This document shows positions 43,272 to 50,720 of a stretch of 64,000 nt of DNA, piece by piece. A model generated the notes under the pieces. That model saw only the letters and a program-made list of their open reading frames with translations, made no database searches and was not told where the DNA came from. Both the position numbers and the translations under genes were made by a program. Position 1 is the stretch's first letter, and each line of letters begins with the position of its first letter. Source of the DNA: Eutrophovita sp913057845. Its GTDB lineage: Bacteria; Pseudomonadota; Gammaproteobacteria; Burkholderiales; Eutrophovitaceae. Location: positions 153,018 to 217,017 of the forward strand of contig CAWUVH010000008.1 in NCBI GenBank assembly GCA_963925895.1, given 5' to 3'.

Positions 43272-45035
43272 TTACAGCGCGTAGACCATCAAAGTACCAG
43301 TGTCTGTTGACATGGTTGTGAATGGAGCGCCAAACAGTCCAGGGTAGTTACCTGCAACGTGTGAGCCCCAGCCAGTAACAACAGCAACGTACTGTTTTCC
43401 ACCAGCCATGTAGGTGATAACACCACCGTGGGCACCAGTACCCAAGTTGTTTTGCCACAAGAGCTTACCGGTCTTCGCATCGCGAGCGTCAAACATTCCG
43501 TCTGCGCCAGGTACGAAAACAAGATCGCCACCGGTTGACAAGAGAGAAGCAAGTACTGGGTACTTGTACTCAACACGCCATTTCATTTCGCCGGTCAAAG
43601 GATCACGGGCCTGAAGCGTACCGTAAGCAGCGTCAACTGGAGTGCCGTCTGCTTTTTGCTTAGGAGCCTTAGAAGTCCATGACGCACCGAAGTACGCTTG
43701 ACCAGAAAAGTCATCTGGACGCTCTGGATTTACAACTTCGATGTCAAAACAGAATTCCTGTGTGAGCATGAAGTGTGTATTTCTCTTAGGGTTGTAAGCG
43801 CCGGTATTCCATGAAATAGCCCCATCAATTGCAGGACATACGTCTGAGTGCTTACCTTCTGGTAGTTCACGTCGACCAACTAAGCGACCTTCTTTAGTAA
43901 CACCTTTGATGTAGTTATAGGTCTCACCAATCATGTACGCATTGTTAACGGTCAACTCATTACCACCACCAACTGAATCAGCGTCATAAACAAAAATGAT
44001 ACCGCCCTTATTTGGGTGAACCATGTTTCGCTTGCCGCCTTTTTCAATCATCAAGAACTCACCGACTGCTGAGTCAAAGTCCCAAGCGTCGTGTGGCATT
44101 TCTTGAAAGTAAGCAGTTAACTCACCGCTGTCTGCATCAAGAACAATTACTGAAGAGCTGTAGAGGTTCTCACCTGGACGTGGACCATTGTTCATCCAAT
44201 CGGCGCCGATGTAGTCATAGTCAGGAGCTGGATTAGCTGTTCCCCACCAAACTGTGTTGGTTGCAGGATCATAACTACCCGTCATCCAACCACCACCACC
44301 ACCGATTTTCCAGGAGTCATTGCCCCAAGAATCACGTGAGCGCTGATCGCCACCAATGGTGTCAAATTGCCACTTAACTGAACCTGTTTTCGCATCAACT
44401 GCGTAAATTGGTCCACAACAACCAGATAACTCACCACCGTTTGCACCGATGATAACTGTGTCTTTAACAACAAGAGGAGCACCTGTGAAGCCTTTGTTAC
44501 CTTGGGCTACAGTCATGATCTCGTTATCCCAGACAACAGCACCTGTCTTAGCGTTAAGTGCGATTAAACGTCCGTCAGTAGTACCCATGTATACATTGCC
44601 GCCTGAAATTGCTAGGCCGCGATTGTATGGGTTGTAGAACGTACCTTCAGCGCGCTCAACGTCAATTTTTGCAACGTGTTGCCACACTGGAGCACCAGTA
44701 GCGCCGTCAATAGCCCAGATCGTGCCTGATGTGGTCGTGTAATAAACGATGCCATCAACCGCGAGAGGGAAGCCTTGAATACCACGCTTGGTAGCAGATG
44801 GATTGTGCTGCCATGCAAGTTTCAAGTTCTTAACGTTCTTGGTGTTAATTTGCTTTAAGCCACTATGGTGATGACCAGAGAAATCTTTGTGGTACATCAT
44901 CCAGTTAGCGTCATCATTTTGCGCGTTCAACAATCGATCCCAAGTGACATCTGCTGCCATTGCTTGAGAAGCGAAGCCGACGAACGCAACGGCTGTAATT
45001 GCCTTAACGGCAGCCGTAGAGGTCCAACGTGTCAT
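43272..45035 (-). CDS. PQQ-dependent alcohol/methanol dehydrogenase, lanthanide-type signature
   Basis: A 587-aa periplasmic eight-bladed quinoprotein with signal peptide (cut after ASQAMA). Expected metal and PQQ residues are visible: Glu202 in NGGELSG, the vicinal disulfide pair Cys206-Cys207, Asn268 in GTANPAPDYD, catalytic Asp319 in HDAWDFD, and Asp321 two residues later. The second Asp is the extra ligand of lanthanide-dependent XoxF/PedH enzymes; calcium MxaF enzymes have Ala there. Substrate could be methanol, ethanol or another short alcohol. A GGGAGAG ribosome site precedes ATG 45035, with a 28-bp palindrome just upstream. No PQQ synthesis genes or XoxJ are adjacent. Confidence 0.92.
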   Translation of the reverse strand: MTRWTSTAAVKAITAVAFVGFASQAMAADVTWDRLLNAQNDDANWMMYHKDFSGHHHSGLKQINTKNVKNLKLAWQHNPSATKRGIQGFPLAVDGIVYYTTTSGTIWAIDGATGAPVWQHVAKIDVERAEGTFYNPYNRGLAISGGNVYMGTTDGRLIALNAKTGAVVWDNEIMTVAQGNKGFTGAPLVVKDTVIIGANGGELSGCCGPIYAVDAKTGSVKWQFDTIGGDQRSRDSWGNDSWKIGGGGGWMTGSYDPATNTVWWGTANPAPDYDYIGADWMNNGPRPGENLYSSSVIVLDADSGELTAYFQEMPHDAWDFDSAVGEFLMIEKGGKRNMVHPNKGGIIFVYDADSVGGGNELTVNNAYMIGETYNYIKGVTKEGRLVGRRELPEGKHSDVCPAIDGAISWNTGAYNPKRNTHFMLTQEFCFDIEVVNPERPDDFSGQAYFGASWTSKAPKQKADGTPVDAAYGTLQARDPLTGEMKWRVEYKYPVLASLLSTGGDLVFVPGADGMFDARDAKTGKLLWQNNLGTGAHGGVITYMAGGKQYVAVVTGWGSHVAGNYPGLFGAPFTTMSTDTGTLMVYAL

Positions 45036-45064
45036 AACTCTCTCCCTAAAAGATTTAGAAGACT

Positions 45065-45092
45065 ATTTTATTTATTCGCGAATGAATAAAAT
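45065..45092. promoter_or_regulatory. 28-bp near-perfect palindrome upstream of PQQ dehydrogenase
   Basis: Centred on CGCG at 45077-45080, the arms (ATTTTATTTATTCG and its complement) pair with a single mismatch (45073 against 45084). It ends 30 bases before the dehydrogenase start, in the leader or core promoter. The size suits a dimeric repressor/activator operator. Confidence 0.6.
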
Positions 45093-45285
45093 TATTAGTA
45101 CAAATAAATAGATTTATCTACACTAGAACATTTGGACTGTTGCTGAATTTCTGTGAATCAGTTTGGAGCCAAAAAGCTACAAGTACGATAAACCTAAACT
45201 GTAATTTAACCCCACTAAATGTTCTTTGCAAGAGCCTTAACGATTTGTGGAAGAATATCTCACAGGTCTTTAGGAGTTGGGGCAA

Positions 45286-45325
45286 GATAAGACGTGATAA
45301 GACTTGATAAGACGTGATCAGAGGT
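45286..45325. repeat. Four tandem 10-bp repeats (GATAAGACGT type)
   Basis: Copies: GATAAGACGT (45286), GATAAGACTT (45296), GATAAGACGT (45306) and a degenerate GATCAGAGGT (45316). The 10-bp period places each copy on the same face of the helix, as in clustered regulator sites. Confidence 0.75.
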
Positions 45326-45499
45326 TTTGCAGTGCTGAGTGCTTAATTTTGTGCAATATATTTCTGAAGTCTGAAGTTGCGGTATCTCGGCACTTTATTT
45401 TTCAACAAGGAGTTTAAGAGAATATTTAAGATTTGGTGCTAGATTTAAATTTACATTAATCTTATTAAGTTATTAAATTTCGACTACTTAACGTTAATT

Positions 45500-45820
45500 A
45501 TGGTTTCTAAAAGGGTTTTTCGAGTCAAACTCTTCGGTGGACCGGCTCCTATTGTGTTGGACTCGAAAGAGTTTATTTTGGTGGCATTGATGCGTCGCAA
45601 TGTTAAGTTTCCGTATGCATGTCAGAACGGAGTATGTGGTACGTGTAAATGCCAATTGATCGCGGGTGAAGTTGTTTTGGACTCTTATTCGGAATCGGCG
45701 CTAACGGCCTATGAGTATGAGCAAGGTTTGATTCTCGCCTGTCGCGCTCGCGTTTTGTCTGACGTGATCATCGGTAAGCTCGAGCCTGATTCGGACCCCG
45801 CGCATCGAGCAGGCGACTGA
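45500..45820 (+). CDS. [2Fe-2S] plant-type ferredoxin
   Basis: A 106-aa ferredoxin with the plant-type cluster pattern Cys41-x4-Cys46-x2-Cys49 ... Cys81 (ACQNGVCGTCKCQ). Single-domain form, resembling ferredoxin domains that feed ring-hydroxylating or CDP-glucoseen-type reductases. No reductase or oxygenase lies beside it. It is 63 bases upstream of the FAH-family gene and likely leads that operon, although its role there is not clear. No strong ribosome site is seen before ATG 45500. Confidence 0.88.
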   Translation: MVSKRVFRVKLFGGPAPIVLDSKEFILVALMRRNVKFPYACQNGVCGTCKCQLIAGEVVLDSYSESALTAYEYEQGLILACRARVLSDVIIGKLEPDSDPAHRAGD

Positions 45821-45883
45821 TGATGTGCGATAATGTTGTTTCATCGTCAGACGCATGATTAACACCGTTTGTAAGGAATTTTT

Positions 45884-46579
45884 TTGAGCACCAAGCGCTT
45901 AACATTCGAACTAAAAATTGCACCGCGGGTGTCGGTTAATGATGATGAGTGCGAATTTCCCGTGAACAGAGTTTTCTGTGTTGGCCGTAACTATGCGGAG
46001 CACGCGCGCGAAATGGGTAATGACCCTGAGCGAGACCCCCCTTTCTTTTTCCTTAAGTCATTGGATGCATTGGTGCCTGGCGGAGGAGCTATTAAGTATC
46101 CGAGGGCGACGAACGACTTGCATCATGAGATTGAAATGGTTGTAGCGCTCGGTCGATCAGGTTCTGACATTTCTCACTCAGAAGCCTTAGATCATGTGTA
46201 TGGATATGCTGTTGGTCTGGATCTTACGCGCAGAGATTTGCAAGCGCAGGCGAAAAAAATGAATCGACCTTGGGATTTCGGCAAATCGTTTGAACAAGGG
46301 GCGCCGATTACAGGAATAACGAGAGCCAGTGCTTGCGGACACTTATCGACTGGCGAAATTTCACTCACCGTTAATGGTAAAGTGCGTCAAATGGGAGACC
46401 TTGAAGAGATGATTTGGGATGTTCCTGAAATCATTTGCTTTCTCTCAAAGTTTTACCAATTGGAGGCGGGCGATTTAATTTTCACTGGAACACCCGCCGG
46501 CGTTGGTCCGCTTCAGCGTGGGGATAAACTTGTCGGACACGTATCCGGTTTATCCACCTTGTCGGTTGATATTTTTTAA
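45884..46579 (+). CDS. Fumarylacetoacetate hydrolase (FAH)-family protein
   Basis: A 231-aa FAH-fold enzyme. The core reads FCVGRNYAEHAREMG, then LHHEIEMVVALG with metal-binding acids, and IFTGTPAGVGP. It most resembles fumarylpyruvate/acylpyruvate hydrolases, which split acylpyruvates into pyruvate and an acid; oxaloacetate decarboxylase activity also occurs in the family. The TTG 45884 start has AAGGA six bases upstream. It precedes BKACE by 19 bases in an operon with PdxA- and DUF1537-family genes. Confidence 0.88.
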   Translation: MSTKRLTFELKIAPRVSVNDDECEFPVNRVFCVGRNYAEHAREMGNDPERDPPFFFLKSLDALVPGGGAIKYPRATNDLHHEIEMVVALGRSGSDISHSEALDHVYGYAVGLDLTRRDLQAQAKKMNRPWDFGKSFEQGAPITGITRASACGHLSTGEISLTVNGKVRQMGDLEEMIWDVPEIICFLSKFYQLEAGDLIFTGTPAGVGPLQRGDKLVGHVSGLSTLSVDIF

Positions 46580-46598
46580 ACATTGAATGGGTACATAG

Positions 46599-47510
46599 AT
46601 GGAAGACGTTACGAGTAAGACATGGCTTGAGGTTGCTCTAAACGGACCATGGACGCAAAAAAAACAATCCGGTATACCTATCAAAGTAGAGGACATCGTT
46701 CAGCAGGGCATAGATTGCGTGAATGCGGGCGCGTCGATCGTTCATGTCCATGCTTATGATGAAAAAACCGGGCAGCAAAAAGACGACGTGGACGTCTATA
46801 AACGAATCATCGATGGTATTCGCTCTAAAGTGGATGCGGTTGTTTACCCGACTGTCCCGGCCTCAGGAATGAATCCGATCGCCCAAGAAAGTACGGGCGA
46901 GGATCGCTACGCGCACATTGAATCTTTGGCCAAAGATGGTTACCTAGAGTGGACGGTGTTGGATCCGGGGTCTTGTAATATTTCGCATTACGATCACCTT
47001 AAAGAAGACAAGGTGGGATACGTGTATCAAAATAGTGAGCGAGACGTGCGTCATGGCATGGGTATTGCCCGTCAATATGGACTGCATCCGAGTTACGCAA
47101 TTTATGAACCCGGATTTATACGACTAGGTGCGACGTTGCACTGGCGGGAGAGCACACTTGAGCCGGTTTATAGATTGATGTTTAGCTCCGGATTCACGTT
47201 TGGTTTTCCTCCTGAGGATTATGCGCTAACGGCGTATCTGAATTTGCTAGATCAAGTTGCGCCTGGATGCAACTGGATGATGTCTGGACTTGATGTGGAT
47301 GTCATACCGCTCATTCCTAGAGTCGTCATGGAAGGTGGTCATATCAGGGTCGGTTTGGAGGATGCACCTTTTGGTTGCGATAAATCCAACGTCGAGCTTG
47401 TGGAGAAGGCTGCTGAAGCAATACAAATGTCTGGGGGTGACTTGGCGCGTGCTGCTGAAGTTCGTCTGGCCGCCTCTAGTGCAAAACGCGAGGCGTTGGC
47501 CGGGATGTAA
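46599..47510 (+). CDS. Beta-keto acid cleavage enzyme (BKACE; 3-keto-5-aminohexanoate cleavage family)
   Basis: A 303-aa zinc TIM-barrel enzyme. BKACE proteins condense a beta-keto acid with acetyl-CoA to give acetoacetate and a new CoA ester. The zinc site includes HVHAYD (His49, His51). The family covers many substrates (3-keto-5-aminohexanoate, dehydrocarnitine, beta-ketoadipate and others); which one applies is not readable here. Located between the FAH-family and PdxA-family genes. Confidence 0.9.
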   Translation: MEDVTSKTWLEVALNGPWTQKKQSGIPIKVEDIVQQGIDCVNAGASIVHVHAYDEKTGQQKDDVDVYKRIIDGIRSKVDAVVYPTVPASGMNPIAQESTGEDRYAHIESLAKDGYLEWTVLDPGSCNISHYDHLKEDKVGYVYQNSERDVRHGMGIARQYGLHPSYAIYEPGFIRLGATLHWRESTLEPVYRLMFSSGFTFGFPPEDYALTAYLNLLDQVAPGCNWMMSGLDVDVIPLIPRVVMEGGHIRVGLEDAPFGCDKSNVELVEKAAEAIQMSGGDLARAAEVRLAASSAKREALAGM

Positions 47511-47553
47511 ATCCTAATACTTTTCAATGTTTAAATTACAAAGAGGTTAGCTC

Positions 47554-48531
47554 TTGGAACCAAGTCGAATTGGAATTACGATGGGTGATCCCGCGGGGAT
47601 CGGTCCCGAAATTATCGTTAAAACGTTACAGGAAATGTTGCCTGAAGCCAGATCCCGGTCAGTTGTTATCGGAAATATTGATTTGCTGGAGCGAGCGAGT
47701 CGTTTGATCGATGCGGGGCTTACATTCAGCGATTCGCTAAGTGTCGAACCTGGGAATGTGCCGGTTGTTCATGTTCAGACTGCGGGTGCTGAGTCGATCA
47801 AAGATGGTCAATTAAGTGCGAGTGCCGGTGAGGCTGCCTATAGGTTTGTAGAAAAAGCTGTAGAGCTATCGCTCGATAAGTTGATCTCTGTAATTGTGAC
47901 CGCACCGCTAAACAAAGCGGCTATGCATTTGGCGGGTCATAAGTTTGATGGACACACGGAGTTGCTCGCAAACCTAACAGGCGCAAAATCTTCTTACATG
48001 CTATTAGCTGGACCACAGTTGAGCGCGATTCATGTAACCACACACACATCACTTGCCAATGCGGCGGTTACACCAAGCATCCAGCGCGTGTTGGATACTA
48101 TCCGTATAGGTAACCAGCATTTTAAAAATATTGGTTACGCACGTCCGCGCTTAGCGGTTGCTGGCCTTAACCCGCACTGCGGAGAGGGTGGACTGTTTGG
48201 TTCAGAAGAGGCTGATCGTTTGGCGCCTGCAATTAAACAGGCTAAGGAGGAAGGTATTGATGTGCAAGGTCCTATTTCAGGAGATACGGTATTTTATCGG
48301 GCGCTTAAGGGTGAGTTTGATCTCGTTGTTGCGCAGTATCATGACCAGGGCCATATTCCCACTAAGCTGATTGCTTTTGATGAAACGGTTAACGTCAGTT
48401 TAGGTTTGCCCATTTATCGAACGTCTGTGGATCACGGCACCGCCTTCGACATTGCGTGGAAAGGTGTGGCGAATAACACCAATATGAAGGCGGCGATTGA
48501 CTATGCGCGGAGAATCGCTGACGGACAATGA
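47554..48531 (+). CDS. pdxA2: PdxA-family dehydrogenase (PdxA2, four-carbon acid phosphate type)
   Basis: A 325-aa NAD-dependent dehydrogenase of the 4-hydroxythreonine-4-phosphate dehydrogenase family. Motifs: ITMGDPAGIGPEI, DGHTELLA, YHDQGHIP. PdxA2 members next to DUF1537 kinases act in catabolism of threonate/erythronate, oxidising and decarboxylating 4-phospho-threonate or -erythronate to dihydroxyacetone phosphate. Start is TTG 47554 with AGAGG upstream; the first ATG (47581) would cut into the conserved N-terminus. It overlaps the next gene by four bases (ATGA). Confidence 0.9.
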   Translation: MEPSRIGITMGDPAGIGPEIIVKTLQEMLPEARSRSVVIGNIDLLERASRLIDAGLTFSDSLSVEPGNVPVVHVQTAGAESIKDGQLSASAGEAAYRFVEKAVELSLDKLISVIVTAPLNKAAMHLAGHKFDGHTELLANLTGAKSSYMLLAGPQLSAIHVTTHTSLANAAVTPSIQRVLDTIRIGNQHFKNIGYARPRLAVAGLNPHCGEGGLFGSEEADRLAPAIKQAKEEGIDVQGPISGDTVFYRALKGEFDLVVAQYHDQGHIPTKLIAFDETVNVSLGLPIYRTSVDHGTAFDIAWKGVANNTNMKAAIDYARRIADGQ

Positions 48532-49709
48532 CGTCGCCGGATCTATCATCTAAGATCCTCATTGTTGCTGATGATCTGACCGGAGCTCTTGATGCTGCTG
48601 GCCCTTTTTGTGAGCGTGGTTTTAGAGTTAAAACCATTGTGGATGCATCGATACCATTTGCGTGGTGTGATCTGCTCGAGGCCGACGTGGTTGCGGTAAA
48701 TACAAATTCTCGACATCTTTCTGCTCAAAAAGCAATTCAAGCAATCAATGATTGCTTGGGTCAATTAGATCTGCGTAGTTTTCAGTATGTGATTAAAAAA
48801 ATTGATTCGACGTTGAGGGGGAATGTCGTTTCGGAAACGCTGGCTGTCATGGATCATTGCGCCATTCAAGAAGCCTATATTGCGCCGGCATTTCCAGAGC
48901 AATTAAGAACAGTTCAAGCAGGTCAAGTGTACATCGATGGTGTTGCTCTTAGCGAGACTGAGTTTGTCAAAGATCAGCTCAGTCCTGCCCCTAGGATCAA
49001 TATTCTGGAGATGTTTGAGATTAAAGATAGAGCCCTCCTCGTCAGTTTGAATCTTGAATCATTACACGCTGATCACGGTAGGAATGCCATTAGGGTATTT
49101 GATGCTATAGATATTGCAGATTTGGATCGGGTTGTTGCTGGTTTTTTGAGTAAGGAACAACCGTGTCTCTTGGTAGGTTCATCAGGTGTGACAAGTCGTC
49201 TAGCATTCGCGCTACCTCGGCGTGACAATCCCTTGGTTGCACGGGACACTTGTCACTCATTTTTATATTTGGTGGGCTCAAGATCAAAGAGATCTCTCGA
49301 GCAAGTATCCGAACTTGAAAAACGTTATTTTGGATCAGTTTATTCTGCAACCAATGGACAACTGGATGACCTGCCTGACCCAGAAGGTCCCGTGTGCGCA
49401 ATTGTGGCGCAGCAAGATTCGGATTGTGTGGAGCAACCTAATGTGGTTGCAGCACGTCTCGCTAAGACCAGTGCGCGCTATCTGCGGATTCTCGATCCCG
49501 ATGTGATCTTGGTGACGGGTGGAGATACTGCACTCGCATTTTTGCGGGAATTGAATGTGCCTATTTTAGAAGTGTGTGGCAATCTGATGGCGGGTGTTCC
49601 GATGTCCTTGTTAAGTCTGGGTGGGCAAAACAAAATCCTACTGACTAAGGCGGGTGGTTTTGGCTCGCCTCAGTTGTTTGTTGATGTAGCAGAAGGAATG
49701 GTCCGATAG
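48528..49709 (+). CDS. Four-carbon acid sugar kinase (DUF1537 family)
   Basis: A 393-aa kinase. The N-terminal DUF1537 part has ILIVADDLTGALDAAGPF and KKIDSTLRGN; the C-terminal nucleotide-binding part has VTGGDTALAFL and TKAGGFGSP. Known members phosphorylate D-threonate, L-threonate or D-erythronate and work with PdxA2 or an aldolase. Translationally coupled to the upstream PdxA-family gene (ATGA overlap), strong evidence that kinase and dehydrogenase act in sequence. Confidence 0.92.
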   Translation: MTSPDLSSKILIVADDLTGALDAAGPFCERGFRVKTIVDASIPFAWCDLLEADVVAVNTNSRHLSAQKAIQAINDCLGQLDLRSFQYVIKKIDSTLRGNVVSETLAVMDHCAIQEAYIAPAFPEQLRTVQAGQVYIDGVALSETEFVKDQLSPAPRINILEMFEIKDRALLVSLNLESLHADHGRNAIRVFDAIDIADLDRVVAGFLSKEQPCLLVGSSGVTSRLAFALPRRDNPLVARDTCHSFLYLVGSRSKRSLEQVSELEKRYFGSVYSATNGQLDDLPDPEGPVCAIVAQQDSDCVEQPNVVAARLAKTSARYLRILDPDVILVTGGDTALAFLRELNVPILEVCGNLMAGVPMSLLSLGGQNKILLTKAGGFGSPQLFVDVAEGMVR

Positions 49710-49803
49710 ATTGTATTCTGAGTCGTTAGGCTATGCTACACGTCTAACTAAAATGTTTTACTATTTGCAACGGCGCATCAGGCGCTTCATGGAAGGATTT
49801 GAT

Positions 49804-50208
49804 TTGAGAGTTCATAAAATTGTTGCTGTGCTTATTTTCTGTTTATTTTCGTCGTTCTCATTTGCGGCTGAGATAGAAATATTAAAGTACCGTGGTGTGC
49901 AGTATGTGTCTGGTGGTATGGATGCTGTCGAGCGAGAAGAGATGGACAATTTAGCCTCACGATTCCCGATGCATATGGTGTTGACTTCGACGGCAGTCGA
50001 GGGCCCGATTTCGGGTGTGCTCGTTACCGTGAAAAATTTATCCGGCAACGTGATCCTAGAGGATGAGTCTAGAGGCCCACTGTTTTTTGTTGAGGTGGTT
50101 GGGGGTAGATATACCGTCGAGGCCACCTACAACGGACAAACGTTAACCGAGATTAAAGATTTAACCGGCCGACGGTACTTGAGGTTGCGTTTTAACTTCA
50201 CTCAGTAG
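49804..50208 (+). CDS. Exported protein with carboxypeptidase-regulatory-like fold
   Basis: A 134-aa exported protein. Signal peptide RVHKIVAVLIFCLFSSFSFA, then a beta-sandwich domain (GPISGVLVTVKNLSGNVI ... GGRYTVEATYNGQTL) like carboxypeptidase regulatory or SpaA-type repeats. I choose TTG 49804 because GGAAGGA (49791-49797) is six bases upstream; ATG 49789 or the frame opening at 49711 are alternatives. It lies 95 bases after the kinase gene and 39 before the repeat protein. Function unknown. Confidence 0.65.
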   Translation: MRVHKIVAVLIFCLFSSFSFAAEIEILKYRGVQYVSGGMDAVEREEMDNLASRFPMHMVLTSTAVEGPISGVLVTVKNLSGNVILEDESRGPLFFVEVVGGRYTVEATYNGQTLTEIKDLTGRRYLRLRFNFTQ

Positions 50209-50247
50209 CGCGGGGAGCGTGGAAAAATTTTCTTTTAAGGGTGAATC

Positions 50248-50694
50248 ATGAATGTATCTTATCGTTTAAGTCATGTGTTGTTGTTTGTATTGTTAGCAGT
50301 CGGTTTTGTTTGTCAGACAGGGGCTGAAGGAGCTACTGATGACAAAGTGTACGAAAAATCTATCGATAAAGAATACAAGATGTTCAAGTTTCGTGACTGT
50401 CCATATACCGATGAAATGGGTGCGTATACGTTCCAGTGCATTAAAGATAACGATGGATTTAATGCTCACGGCTGCTATGACGACTCGGTGCAACTTTTTT
50501 GTCCTCAGCCAGATGATGTGTCGTACGAAAAATCTATCGAGAAAGAATACAAGATGTTCAAGTTTCGCGACTGTCCATATACCGATGAAATGGGTGCGTA
50601 TACGTTCCAGTGCATTAAAGATAACGATGGATTTAATGCCCACGGCTGCTATGACGACTCGGTACAACTTTTTTGTCCTCTGCCAGGAGATTAA
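50248..50694 (+). CDS. Exported cysteine-rich protein with two near-identical 58-residue repeats
   Basis: I do not recognise this 148-aa protein. After a signal peptide (MNVSYRLSHVLLFVLLAVGF, cut near AEG) it consists of two tandem units of 58 residues. Each begins YEKSIDKEYKMFKFRDCPYT and holds four cysteines (unit positions 17, 30, 42, 51), suited to two disulfides or a small metal site. The copies differ at only a few residues (D/E in the first motif, Q/L before the last Pro). GGGTGAATC precedes the ATG. It is convergent with the HExxH peptidase gene. Likely a periplasmic or secreted small disulfide-rich domain; no function assigned. Confidence 0.8.
   Translation: MNVSYRLSHVLLFVLLAVGFVCQTGAEGATDDKVYEKSIDKEYKMFKFRDCPYTDEMGAYTFQCIKDNDGFNAHGCYDDSVQLFCPQPDDVSYEKSIEKEYKMFKFRDCPYTDEMGAYTFQCIKDNDGFNAHGCYDDSVQLFCPLPGD
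50350..50511 (+). repeat. Direct repeat copy 1 within Cys-rich gene
   Basis: First copy of a 162-base coding repeat; copy 2 begins 174 bases later. By my reading the two differ at five positions, three of them silent. Confidence 0.92.
50524..50685 (+). repeat. Direct repeat copy 2 within Cys-rich gene
   Basis: Second copy of the 162-base coding repeat. The 12 bases between copies encode the D-D-V-S linker. Identity near 97 percent points to a recent duplication or ongoing gene conversion. Confidence 0.92.
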
Positions 50695-50720
50695 GCTCGG
50701 TCTAACCCAGGTGCTATCGT

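Larger units (their letters stand above)
45036..45499. promoter_or_regulatory. Divergent control region between quinoprotein and ferredoxin genes
   Basis: This 464-base gap is the longest in the window and A/T-rich. It holds a 28-bp palindrome (45065-45092), 10-bp tandem repeats (45286-45325) and a widely spaced 9-bp inverted repeat, AGAACATTT at 45125-45133 and AAATGTTCT at 45217-45225, which could be chance. I find no convincing open frame or RNA gene in it. Promoters for both flanking genes must lie here, but I cannot place their hexamers with confidence. Confidence 0.6.

Noticed and set aside
45286..45325. CRISPR array
   Set aside because: The repeats are 10 bases long, directly abutting, with no spacers.
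50293..50667. 124-codon minus-strand open frame with internal repeats opposite the Cys-rich gene
   Set aside because: Its repeats only mirror the duplicated plus-strand coding sequence; the plus strand has signal peptide and start signals.
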